23,740 nt of DNA, taken from assembly GCA_900552115.1 (NCBI GenBank), contig URYP01000028.1, positions 1 through 23,740 of the forward strand, read 5' to 3'. The translations under genes were made by a program, and so were the position numbers. The notes below the pieces were generated by a model. That model saw only the letters and a program-made list of their open reading frames with translations. It had not been told where the DNA came from and ran no database searches. Below are positions 1 to 6,954 of the stretch, piece by piece. Numbering within the stretch: position 1 is the first letter of the stretch; each line of letters begins with the position of its first letter. Source of the DNA: an uncultured Oscillospiraceae bacterium (GTDB lineage Bacteria > Bacillota > Clostridia > Oscillospirales > Acutalibacteraceae).

Positions 1-121
1 CGGTATTTTTATGTCCGTTCGGGAGTTTCTCAGGATTCCAGGGCTGCCCAAGGGTCACAGCGGCTGAGCATAGGCGTTGTCTCCTGTCTTCTCATTTTGG
101 GACATCATTTTTTTGATAACA
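1..121. other. Left edge, no supported gene
   Basis: I see no convincing coding region here. On the minus strand, downstream of the RNA terminator, several short frames open with ATG but stop within about 20 codons. One GTG-started frame at the extreme left stays open to the edge for about 19 codons without a well-placed ribosome binding site. It could be the 5' end of a neighbouring gene, but the window is too short to judge. Confidence 0.4.
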
Positions 122-369
122 ACAAAAAGGCTGTGCGAAGCGTTCTTCGCACAGCCCATTCTTTTCATAGAATGCTCTCCCTGTCCCCAAAAGGGTGCAG
201 GAAAGAAACATAGCCTGAAATCCTTGCTATTTCGTGGCAAATGTGGTATACTCCTTTTGCCACTGGATGCCGGATTTCCGGTTACGGGTATAAGTGCGTG
301 AACACTTCATCTCGTAGGCGTGGCATGTGTCTTCAGCACATGCCCCCGCTGGTGGTGTTTTTTATTGTT
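122..369 (-). ncRNA. Candidate stand-alone structured small RNA, family not recognised
   Basis: This is a predicted transcript of about 248 nt, bounded by a sigma-A promoter and a strong intrinsic terminator, with no credible reading frame. It folds as a chain of hairpins: an 8-bp stem GGCATGTG/CACATGCC (322-329 with 337-344); AAGTG/CACTT (292-296 with 303-307); CCGG/CCGG (270-273 with 278-281); GTGGCAAA/TTTGCCAC (234-241 with 256-263); an imperfect stem at 180-201; CATTC/GAATG (157-161 with 170-174); and the terminator stem. I could not match it to tmRNA, RNase P RNA, SRP RNA, a T-box or a riboswitch consensus I know. A series of short hairpins does not resemble the long rod with a central bubble of 6S RNA. 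A cis-acting leader for a gene beyond the left edge remains possible, because transcription would run that way. The transcript start is inferred from promoter spacing. Confidence 0.55.
124..156 (-). terminator. Intrinsic terminator of the structured RNA
   Basis: A perfect 12-bp GC-rich stem (129-140 with 145-156) with a 4-nt loop is followed on the minus strand by five T residues (124-128). It is among the cleanest terminators in the window. The orientation is clear because the opposite side lacks an adjacent T run. Confidence 0.85.
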
Positions 370-375
370 ATTTAC

Positions 376-404
376 AGTTTAGCACCAATCGCAAAATTTG
401 TCAA
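376..404 (-). promoter_or_regulatory. Sigma-A promoter of the structured RNA
   Basis: On the minus strand a perfect -35 TTGACA (399-404) is separated by 17 nt from a -10 TAAACT (376-381), inside AT-rich DNA. Transcription would start near 369 and proceed towards the left edge. The promoter lies downstream of the GNAT gene, so the RNA is likely an independent unit. Confidence 0.75.
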
Positions 405-470
405 GATTTTCCGCTGATGAAACGATTATTCCATTCAAGCGGTATCCCCGCGATTTTGTAGAATGCGTTT

Positions 471-911
471 TTATCGTTCTTTTTTCAGATAAACCATATC
501 CACCAGCTGTAATCCGTCCTCGTACATGGGATGGTCGTAGTGATCGGTAAAAAAGTTCTTTACCCTGTGTGATTCTGTAAAACCGCAGCTTTTATAAAAC
601 GAAAGGCTCGACGGACAGTCGCCGGTTCCGACATATAGGACCCGGCAGTCGGCATAATGGGCGGAAAGAAATTCTATCAGGCGTTTTCCGTACCCCTTTC
701 GCTGGCAGCCGGGCTGCACGGCAATGTTTTTAAGCTCATAAACGCCCTCGCCTTCGCTGGTAACGACGCACTCGGCTTTTACACCGTTATCCTCCAAAAC
801 AAACATGTCGCCATTTTCCAAATATTTATCGATCATATCTTCCTGCTCGTCGGCCAGCAGCAGCAAATCCATATAGTCCTTTTTGGCGCTGGTTATCTGT
901 TTAATCGTCAT
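471..911 (-). CDS. GNAT family N-acetyltransferase
   Basis: A 146-residue single-domain protein of the Gcn5-related N-acetyltransferase fold, which transfers an acetyl group from acetyl-CoA to an amine; the substrate is unknown. The acetyl-CoA pyrophosphate-binding motif is visible as V-Q-P-G-C-Q-R-K-G-Y-G-K at about residues 65-76, followed by the typical helix. A later segment, SLSFYKSCGF, is the usual beta-6/7 region of this family. The ATG start overlaps the stop codon of the upstream Cys-rich gene by 4 bases (ATGA), so the two are likely translationally coupled. No clean terminator follows; the next element on this strand is the RNA promoter. Family assignment is firm, while acceptor specificity cannot be inferred from sequence. 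Confidence 0.88.
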   Translation of the reverse strand: MTIKQITSAKKDYMDLLLLADEQEDMIDKYLENGDMFVLEDNGVKAECVVTSEGEGVYELKNIAVQPGCQRKGYGKRLIEFLSAHYADCRVLYVGTGDCPSSLSFYKSCGFTESHRVKNFFTDHYDHPMYEDGLQLVDMVYLKKER

Positions 912-1075
912 GAGTCGACTCTCTGTTTTCTGCCGCCGCGGCGCGGGTGGGATTCGCAGTAGGGCTGTGGCCGGCGCGGGTCTGTTTTATGGTGCGCCCG
1001 GCATTCCTCACAGCGGCCGTGGCGGGTGCAGGTTTTCTTTTTGCAGGGGCAGGGTTCCCGTTCATTCGTTGACAT
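908..1075 (-). CDS. Small Cys-rich conserved protein, function unknown
   Basis: A 55-residue basic protein with six cysteines (9, 11, 16, 22, 25, 40) and several histidines (19, 28, 29, 43). The spacing C-P-C, C-x5-C-x2-C and a late Y-C suggest a metal-binding fold, probably zinc. I recall similar short proteins with CPCKK...RHG.C..C motifs in Clostridia, without a known role. The start at 1075 is chosen because AGGAGA lies at proper distance upstream and a sigma-A promoter sits just before it. A longer in-frame extension upstream would run through that promoter and has atypical composition. It overlaps the GNAT gene by 4 bases. Being the first gene of a two-gene unit, it may act with, or be modified by, the acetyltransferase, but that is only context. 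Confidence 0.75.
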   Translation of the reverse strand: MSTNEREPCPCKKKTCTRHGRCEECRAHHKTDPRRPQPYCESHPRRGGRKQRVDS

Positions 1076-1106
1076 AGCCCTTTCTCCTATTCCCGAGTAT
1101 ACCACC

Positions 1107-1135
1107 AGTGTACTGAACCTCCGCCGCCCTGTCAA
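1107..1135 (-). promoter_or_regulatory. Sigma-A promoter of the Cys-rich/GNAT unit
   Basis: A perfect -35 TTGACA (1130-1135), a 17-nt spacer and a -10 TACACT (1107-1112) lie on the minus strand. The site is just downstream of the terminator that closes the lspA-rluD unit and about 30 nt upstream of the Cys-rich start codon, so the two small genes form a separate transcription unit. Confidence 0.7.
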
Positions 1136-1150
1136 ACGGCATTGTTTACC

Positions 1151-1180
1151 AAAAGGAAAGGCCGCCCGGCGGGACGGCCT
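1151..1180 (-). terminator. Intrinsic terminator after the RluD-type gene
   Basis: A 9-bp stem (1159-1167 with 1172-1180, one G-U pair, 4-nt loop) is followed on the minus strand by TTCCTTTT (1151-1158). It begins at the stop codon of the pseudouridine synthase gene and closes the long minus-strand block. Confidence 0.75.
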
Positions 1181-2094
1181 CAGCGCGGCGTAATGGCCGC
1201 CAGAAAATCGGTGAAATAAGCGGGGAGCGGCGAGGTAAAGTGCAGCGTTTGCCCGGTCACCGGATGAACGAATCCGATCTCGCGGGCATGGAGGCACTGG
1301 CCCCGCGGCTCTCCCGGACGCGGGCCGCCGCCGTAAACCGGATCGCCGGCCACCGGATGGCCCAGATAAGCCATATGCACCCGTATCTGGTGGGTGCGGC
1401 CGGTCTCCAGCCGCAGGCGCAGATGGGAGTAACCGGGAACTTCGTCAATCACTTCATAATGGGTGCGGGCCGGGCGGGAATGCTGCGGCGTCACCGCCAT
1501 CCGCTTGCGCTCGACCGGATGCCGCCCAATAGGGGCGTCCACCGTACCGGAGGCCTGTTTCATATGTCCCCGCACCACCGCCTCGTACACGCGGGTGAAG
1601 CTGTGCTCTTTGATCTGCCCGGCCAGTCCCTGGTGCGCGCGGTCATTTTTCGCCACGATCAGCAGGCCGCTGGTATCCCGGTCGATACGGTGGACGATGC
1701 CGGGGCGCAGCACGCCGTTGATTCCGGAAAGGCTATCCCCGCAGTGGGCCAGCAGAGCATTCACCAGCGTCCCGCCGGTATGCCCCGGCGCGGGATGCAC
1801 CACCATGCCCCGCGGCTTATTGACCACCAGCAAATCGTCGTCCTCATACACAATATCCAGCGGGATATCCTCCGGCAGGACATCGCAGGACACCGGGTCA
1901 GGGATGCGGACGGTGACCACATCGCCTGCCCGCACCTTATAATTTTTGGGGCGGGCGGTTCCCGTCACATCGACACAGCCCAGCTCCAGCAGGTTCTGCA
2001 CCGCCGCCCGGGTCAGGCCGGAGGCCTCCGCCAAAAAGCGGTCAAGCCTCTCCCCCGCCTGTTCCGGAAGAACCGCCCATATTTCCTGTTTCAT
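1180..2094 (-). CDS. RluD/YlyB-type RNA pseudouridine synthase
   Basis: A 304-residue pseudouridine synthase of the RluA/RluD family, which isomerises uridine in RNA, typically large-subunit rRNA. An N-terminal S4 RNA-binding domain spans about residues 13-62, followed by the catalytic domain. The motif H135-R-I-D138-R-D-T-S-G carries the catalytic aspartate D138. Further family landmarks are VNKPRGMVVHP (about 91-101) and the RTHQIRVHMAYLGHP segment. The start at 2094 is chosen over a longer in-frame ATG at 2145 because GAGGAG lies just upstream and homologues begin close to this point. It overlaps the end of lspA by 53 bp. The lspA-rluD order matches lspA-ylyB in Bacillus. Which rRNA position is modified cannot be decided here. 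Confidence 0.93.
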   Translation of the reverse strand: MKQEIWAVLPEQAGERLDRFLAEASGLTRAAVQNLLELGCVDVTGTARPKNYKVRAGDVVTVRIPDPVSCDVLPEDIPLDIVYEDDDLLVVNKPRGMVVHPAPGHTGGTLVNALLAHCGDSLSGINGVLRPGIVHRIDRDTSGLLIVAKNDRAHQGLAGQIKEHSFTRVYEAVVRGHMKQASGTVDAPIGRHPVERKRMAVTPQHSRPARTHYEVIDEVPGYSHLRLRLETGRTHQIRVHMAYLGHPVAGDPVYGGGPRPGEPRGQCLHAREIGFVHPVTGQTLHFTSPLPAYFTDFLAAITPR

Positions 2095-2593
2095 CGGTAT
2101 GCTCCTCCTCGACCAGCTGCGCCGGCGTCTTTTCCTCCGGGTCACGGTAGATAAACATAAGGAATATCAGCATCAGCGCCGCCCCGATCACCACGCAGCA
2201 GTCGGCCAGATTAAAAATGGGAAAATCGATCCATTTTACATAGATGAAGTCCACCACAAAGCCCCGGAATGCCCGGTCGATAAGGTTACCGATGCCTCCG
2301 GCCAGGATCAGGCAGCCGGCAATATTAGCCAGCTTGTAGGACCGGAAACGGCGGCTGAACAGCATTCCCACCACTACAGCCATCAGCAGCACGGTAAACA
2401 CGATCAGCGGCCAGCGCGCGCCGCTGAACAGGCCCCAGGCCGCCCCGTCGTTTTCGCTGTAGCGAAGCTCCAGTATTCCATCAATCAACACATACGGCTG
2501 GCCCGGCAGATACTGGGTCGCCAGCCACTTGACCAGCTGATCCGCCCCCACCAGCACCAGCGTGGACAGCGCCATCAAAATTATCGGCAGCAT
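2042..2593 (-). CDS. lspA: Lipoprotein signal peptidase (signal peptidase II)
   Basis: A membrane aspartyl peptidase of 183 residues that removes the signal peptide from diacylglyceryl-modified prolipoproteins. Four hydrophobic segments are visible (about 3-24, 61-80, 88-105, 128-149). Conserved residues are present: D18 in GADQLVK, N103 and D106 in GNLIDR, and N128-A130-D131 in FNLAD; D106 and D131 correspond to the known catalytic pair. The start at 2593 follows a good AAAGGAG site; an upstream in-frame extension would run back through the ileS terminator and is rejected. The protein is longer than the roughly 150-165 residues usual for the family because of a hydrophilic, acidic then Gly-rich tail from about residue 151. 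The last 17 codons overlap the rluD start. It is separated from ileS by a terminator. Confidence 0.95.
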   Translation of the reverse strand: MLPIILMALSTLVLVGADQLVKWLATQYLPGQPYVLIDGILELRYSENDGAAWGLFSGARWPLIVFTVLLMAVVVGMLFSRRFRSYKLANIAGCLILAGGIGNLIDRAFRGFVVDFIYVKWIDFPIFNLADCCVVIGAALMLIFLMFIYRDPEEKTPAQLVEEEHTDETGNMGGSSGTGGGEA

Positions 2594-2652
2594 GTCGGCT
2601 CCTTTCCGCCCAATCGGGCAGCGCCGGACGGTCCGCCGCCCGGCAAACGATG

Positions 2653-2686
2653 AAAAAGCGGCGCACCGGAACACCGGTCCGCCGCT
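2653..2686 (-). terminator. Intrinsic terminator between ileS and lspA
   Basis: A 13-position stem (2657-2669 with 2674-2686) with a single C-C mismatch and a 4-nt loop is followed on the minus strand by five T residues. It starts 12 nt after the ileS stop codon. It should end or attenuate the long upstream transcript before lspA. I see no clear sigma-A promoter in the remaining 60 nt before lspA, so partial readthrough may supply lspA and rluD. Confidence 0.8.
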
Positions 2687-2697
2687 CAGATGTTGAA

Positions 2698-5493
2698 TCA
2701 GTCTCGCATAATCGCCGCGCAGCGTCCGCAGAGGGTGGGATGCTCCGCATCCTGGCCCACGCTGTCGCTGTAAACCCAGCAGCGGTCGCACTTGTCGCCG
2801 TCGGCGCGGGCCACCGTTACCGACAGGCCCTCGACCTCGCCGGTAAACGCGCCGGCGCCCTCACCGGCCACCTCGACCGCCGAAACGATCAGCACAGCCG
2901 GAAGCTGGCTTTCCACATCCCGCAGGAACGCAAGGGTATCGCCCTCGCCGTAGAGCGTGACCTTGGCGTCCAGCGAACCGCCGATGAGCTTTTCGGTACG
3001 GGCCAGCTCCAGCGCCTTCTGCACGTCGTCCCGGACCGCATGAATTTTCTCCCAGCGGGCCATGAAGTCCTCATCCGGCGCCATAATCGACTCTTTCGGG
3101 ATCTCGTTAAACATGACCGACTCCGGATCGTCCCCGGCCTTATGCGGCAGATAGGACCAGATCTCCTCGGCCGTGAAGGCCAGGATCGGAGCCAGCAGGC
3201 GGGTCAGCGTATCCAGAATGCGGTAGATCGTGGTTTGGGCCGCCCGGCGGGCGGCGCTGTCCTCTTTCTCTACATAGAGACGGTCTTTGATAACATCCAG
3301 ATAAAAGTTGGACATATCCACCACGCAGAAACCATGGATGCGGTGGAACGCATCATGGAACTCAAACGCTTCATACGCGCTGCGCACCTTTTCCACCAGT
3401 TCGTCGAGGCGGCGGAGCGCCCAGCGGTCGATATCGGTCAGGGCGTCCTCCCCCACGCTGTGCGTGTTGGGATCAAAGCCGTGTAGATTGCCAAGAATGA
3501 ACCGGGCCGTATTGCGGATTTTGCGGTAGGACTCGGAGAGCTGTTTCAGGATGTCCTTCGACAGCCGCACATCCACCCGGTAGTCGAGGGAGGCGACCCA
3601 GAGACGCAAAATATCCGCGCCGTATTCCTTGACCACTTCGCCGGGAAGAATCACGTTGCCCAGCGACTTGGACATTTTGCGGCCCTCTCCGTCCACCGTC
3701 CAGCCATGGGTCAGCACGCCCTTGTAGGGCGCCTGTCCCCGCCAGGCGACGGCTGTGAGCAGCGACGACTGGAACCAGCCGCGGTACTGGTCGCCGCCCT
3801 CCATATAGAGGTCGGCCGGCCATTTCAGATAATCCCGGTCGTCGAGAACGGCGGCATGGGAGCTGCCGGAATCGAACCAGACGTCCATAATATCGCTTTC
3901 CTTGCGGAAATGATGACCGCCGCAGTGCGGGCAGACCGCTCCTTCCGGCAGGATCTCCGCCGCCTCATGGGTATACCATGCGTCGGAACCTTCCTTGCGG
4001 AACAGGTCGGATACGGCCCCGATAAATTCCCGGTCAATAACCGGTTTGCCGCAGTCCTCACAGTAGAAAATCGGGATGGGCACGCCCCACAGCCGCTGGC
4101 GCGAGATGCACCAGTCGCTGCGTTCCCGCACCATGGAGATCATACGCTCCTCACCCCAGGCAGGCGTCCAGGTAATCTTACGAATCTCGTCGATCGCCTG
4201 GTCTTTAATGCTTTCAACGGAGCAGAACCATTGCTCGGTCGCCCGGAACAGCACCGGATCCTTACAGCGCCAGCAATGGGGATACTGGTGAATGATCTTT
4301 TTCGTCGCCAGCAGGGAGCCGGTTTTATCCATGTGCAGAGCGATCGCCTTGCCGGCGTCAGCGGTAGTCATACCGGCGCAGATGGGGCCGGCCTCCTCGG
4401 TCATGAGGCCCTTACTGTCCACCGGCACCACGACCGGCAGCTCGGGATAGCGTTTGCAGACATCGAAATCCTCCACGCCATGGCCCGGCGCGGTATGTAC
4501 GCAGCCGGTGCCGCTTTCCAGCGTGACGTGATCGCCCACAATGACCAGCGAATCCCGGTCCATAAACGGGTGCCGGGTTTTCATGTATTCGAGATCGCAC
4601 CCCTTGAAAGACGCGATCACCTCATACTCTGTGATGCCCGCCTCCGCCAGTGCGGTTTCATACAGGCCGTCGGCCATGATGTAGTTTTCTTCGCCGCAGC
4701 GGATAACATGGTAAGTGAACTCCGGCCCCAGGCAGATCGCCACGTTGCCGGGCAGGGTCCAGGTTGTGGTCGTCCAGATGACGAAATACGTATTGGACGT
4801 ATCGATCCCTTTGGCCGACAGCAGCCCCTTGTCGTCGATGACCGGGAATTTCACATAAACGGAATAGCAGGGATCTTCCGCATATTCGATTTCGGCTTCC
4901 GCCAACGCGGTCTGGCATTCCGGACACCAGTAAACCGGCTTGAGGCCCTTGTAAATGTAGCCCTTGGTCGCCATTTCCCCGAAAATCTCGATCTGGCGCG
5001 CTTCAAAGGCCGGGTCCAGCGTAACATAGGGATGATCCCACTCGCCCAGGATGCCAAGACGCTTAAACTGGCTGCGCTGATCGTCGAGATACTGAAGCGC
5101 AAACTCACGGCAAATGGCCCGCAGCTCTACCGGCGGCATCGACGCGGCGTTTTCCACCCCGGCCTTGGCGCGCGCTTTCAACTCGATCGGCAGGCCGTGC
5201 GTATCCCATCCGGGTACATACGGCGACTTATAGCCGGCAATATTGTGATAACGCACGATGATATCCTTAATAATCTTGTTCATCGCGGTACCCAGATGGA
5301 TATCGCCATTGGCATAAGGAGGGCCGTCGTGCAGCACATAAAGCGGCTTGCCTTCGTTTTTCTGCATCAGCTTGTCATAGAGCCGCGCGTCTTCCCAGCC
5401 TTTGAGCATATCCGGCTCCCGTTTGGGGAGTCCCGCCCGCATGGGGAAATCCGTCAGCGGCAGATTCAGCGTCTTGTTATAATCCTGTTGCAT
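2698..5493 (-). CDS. ileS: Isoleucyl-tRNA synthetase
   Basis: A 931-residue class I aminoacyl-tRNA synthetase that charges tRNA-Ile in the cytoplasm. The nucleotide-binding signature appears as D-G-P-P-Y-A-N-G-D-I-H66-L-G-T69, so the last HIGH residue is Thr. The KMSKS loop is exact at residues 606-610. The editing domain lies between them. A C-terminal zinc knuckle has C902, C905, C922 and C925, typical of the eubacterial form. Length is normal. A ribosome site AGGAG sits 8-10 nt before the ATG. Only 18 nt separate it from divIVA, so there is no room for the T-box leader often seen before ileS in Firmicutes; it is transcribed with the division genes. The divIVA-ileS-lspA-rluD order is as in Bacillus, without ylyA. 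Confidence 0.98.
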   Translation of the reverse strand: MQQDYNKTLNLPLTDFPMRAGLPKREPDMLKGWEDARLYDKLMQKNEGKPLYVLHDGPPYANGDIHLGTAMNKIIKDIIVRYHNIAGYKSPYVPGWDTHGLPIELKARAKAGVENAASMPPVELRAICREFALQYLDDQRSQFKRLGILGEWDHPYVTLDPAFEARQIEIFGEMATKGYIYKGLKPVYWCPECQTALAEAEIEYAEDPCYSVYVKFPVIDDKGLLSAKGIDTSNTYFVIWTTTTWTLPGNVAICLGPEFTYHVIRCGEENYIMADGLYETALAEAGITEYEVIASFKGCDLEYMKTRHPFMDRDSLVIVGDHVTLESGTGCVHTAPGHGVEDFDVCKRYPELPVVVPVDSKGLMTEEAGPICAGMTTADAGKAIALHMDKTGSLLATKKIIHQYPHCWRCKDPVLFRATEQWFCSVESIKDQAIDEIRKITWTPAWGEERMISMVRERSDWCISRQRLWGVPIPIFYCEDCGKPVIDREFIGAVSDLFRKEGSDAWYTHEAAEILPEGAVCPHCGGHHFRKESDIMDVWFDSGSSHAAVLDDRDYLKWPADLYMEGGDQYRGWFQSSLLTAVAWRGQAPYKGVLTHGWTVDGEGRKMSKSLGNVILPGEVVKEYGADILRLWVASLDYRVDVRLSKDILKQLSESYRKIRNTARFILGNLHGFDPNTHSVGEDALTDIDRWALRRLDELVEKVRSAYEAFEFHDAFHRIHGFCVVDMSNFYLDVIKDRLYVEKEDSAARRAAQTTIYRILDTLTRLLAPILAFTAEEIWSYLPHKAGDDPESVMFNEIPKESIMAPDEDFMARWEKIHAVRDDVQKALELARTEKLIGGSLDAKVTLYGEGDTLAFLRDVESQLPAVLIVSAVEVAGEGAGAFTGEVEGLSVTVARADGDKCDRCWVYSDSVGQDAEHPTLCGRCAAIMRD

Positions 5494-5511
5494 CGGATGT
5501 ATCTCCTATCC

Positions 5512-6165
5512 TTATTTTTTGCGTTTAAAGCGGCCTTTGCTTTCCCCGTCGGCAGCCGCGTCCTCAGCGATGTCGTAATCCTCGCCGAATTTGAGATCCG
5601 CAAACCGGGAGACGGCCTCGTCGTCCGCCGAGGCCGTTTCCGGCGTGTCGGCAGGACTCTCAGGCGGAACCGCCGCCGGGGATTCCGGAGCGATCTCCAC
5701 CCTGACGGGCATAACCTTTATTTCCCCCGGGAGCGATTCCAGCAGGGTCATCTGCTCGCGGTAAAGCTGCATCACACGGTTTTTAAAGGATGCCACTTCC
5801 GCCTGCGCCCGCGCCAACTCCGCCTGCTCAGCGGCAATACTGGCCTTGGCGTCGTCCTGGATGCGCTCCGCCTTATAGCGGGCGTCGGCCAGGATGGTGG
5901 AAGCCTTCTCATTGGCGTCCTTGACAATCTGATCCGCCATTTTATGAGCGTCCAGGAGCGCGGTGCGCAGACTGTCCTCATCCTTACGATATTCGACCAG
6001 CTTGTCGGCCAGAACATTCATTTTGGCGGTAATGTCCGCTTTTTCCGCCAGCAGGGCCGCCATTGTTTCCTCGCACTGGTCTAGAAAATCATCGACTTCG
6101 CCCGCTTTATAGCCACCCAGGTTTTTGGTAAATTCCGCGTTGCGGATATCGTCTACCGTCAACAT
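5512..6165 (-). CDS. divIVA: DivIVA cell-pole/septum protein
   Basis: A 217-residue coiled-coil protein that recognises negatively curved membrane at the division site and poles and recruits partners. The N-terminal membrane-binding segment (about residues 10-30, FTKNLGGYKAGEVDDFLDQ) is the family signature. Compared with the Bacillus tip residues Phe17-Arg18, here the equivalent pair is Leu16-Gly17. Residues about 30-145 are a long heptad-rich coiled coil with many Ala, Glu and Lys. The C-terminal third (about 150-205) is Pro/Ala/Glu-rich and probably disordered, ending in a basic KGRFKRKK tail. The ribosome site AAGGAGG lies just before the ATG. It sits between ylmH and ileS, its classic position. 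Confidence 0.95.
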   Translation of the reverse strand: MLTVDDIRNAEFTKNLGGYKAGEVDDFLDQCEETMAALLAEKADITAKMNVLADKLVEYRKDEDSLRTALLDAHKMADQIVKDANEKASTILADARYKAERIQDDAKASIAAEQAELARAQAEVASFKNRVMQLYREQMTLLESLPGEIKVMPVRVEIAPESPAAVPPESPADTPETASADDEAVSRFADLKFGEDYDIAEDAAADGESKGRFKRKK

Positions 6166-6186
6166 GAAAATGCCTCCTTTTTTGTC

Positions 6187-6954
6187 TTAACAATATTTCT
6201 GTATGGTGAGATATAACCGGCCCTTGCGGGTAACCGGCCCGACCGCATCGACCCGGAACCGCCCTACGCCGCGTATCGAGATAATATCGTCCTCTTTCAC
6301 CGACGCCGACACCGATAAGCAGGGCAGATGGTTGAGCGCCACCAGCCCGGCCCCGATTCGCCGTGCCGCTTCGTCACGGGAAATGCCCGCCGCCAGCTTG
6401 ACGACCGCGTCCAGTCGCGGGGAGGCCACCGTATCCCGGATATCCTGGAACGAATGCGCCGCCGGCCATTCGCCGCTGTATGGACAGATGGAACGTACAC
6501 CTTCCCGGCCCACTTTTACGATCTGCTCTGCCAGATAAGGCGCGATCTCCTCGTCGGCCGCAACGACAGCAAAACCATCGGCACAAAGAATGTCCCCGAT
6601 CTTGCTGCGTTTGACGCCGCAGGAAAGGATCGCTCCCAGGATATCCCGATGGGTCAGCGCCGCCTCCCGCCGATAGGTAAACCCGACAGGCAGGATGGGA
6701 AACGCTTCCTCCTCCGCCTCCAGAAAAGGCGGGAAAATTCCGGCGATGGTCCGTTCCGCCCCAGGGTATCCACCCCAGAAGCGCACGTTCATCTCCGGAA
6801 TTTGACGAAGGATCGGCTGGGCAACCGCACGCTGCCGCTCGTCGAGGAACCCGACAAAACGGGGACAGCTGTAGCGGTCGCACTGGTCGGCGGCATCCAG
6901 CAGGCGGGCCCTGAGCAGCGCGTCCTCAGCGGACGGTTCAGAAGTATAACCCAT
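6187..6954 (-). CDS. ylmH: YlmH-type S4 domain RNA-binding protein
   Basis: A 255-residue protein matching YlmH of the Firmicutes division gene cluster in size and position. The C-terminal S4 RNA-binding domain (about residues 170-235) is seen as R-L-D-A-V-V-K-L...S-R-D-E-A-A-R-R-I...V-A-L-N, with a hydrophobic core typical of the fold. The N-terminal part contains a mixed alpha/beta region with GGYPGAERTIAGIFP. The start at 6954 overlaps the end of sepF by 17 bp; a longer in-frame start would overlap sepF by over 100 bp and is unlikely. No strong Shine-Dalgarno precedes it, so coupling to sepF translation is probable. In other Firmicutes YlmH binds ribosomal particles and helps rescue stalled nascent chains; that role here is inferred from family. 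Confidence 0.9.
   Translation of the reverse strand: MGYTSEPSAEDALLRARLLDAADQCDRYSCPRFVGFLDERQRAVAQPILRQIPEMNVRFWGGYPGAERTIAGIFPPFLEAEEEAFPILPVGFTYRREAALTHRDILGAILSCGVKRSKIGDILCADGFAVVAADEEIAPYLAEQIVKVGREGVRSICPYSGEWPAAHSFQDIRDTVASPRLDAVVKLAAGISRDEAARRIGAGLVALNHLPCLSVSASVKEDDIISIRGVGRFRVDAVGPVTRKGRLYLTIQKYC

Noticed and set aside
122..369. 6S RNA, SRP RNA, tmRNA, RNase P RNA or T-box as identity of the left-end RNA
   Set aside because: None of their conserved sequence blocks is visible, and the chain of short hairpins differs from the 6S rod. I leave the family open rather than force a name.
1076..1297. Longer form of the Cys-rich protein extending upstream
   Set aside because: The extension would cross a good promoter and the preceding terminator and enter the RluD-type gene. 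The shorter start has a proper ribosome site.
3706..6084. Very long open frame (792 codons) on the plus strand opposite ileS and divIVA
   Set aside because: It is a shadow of the GC-rich coding strand opposite. It has no recognisable domain, no ribosome binding site, and both genes on the minus strand are certain.
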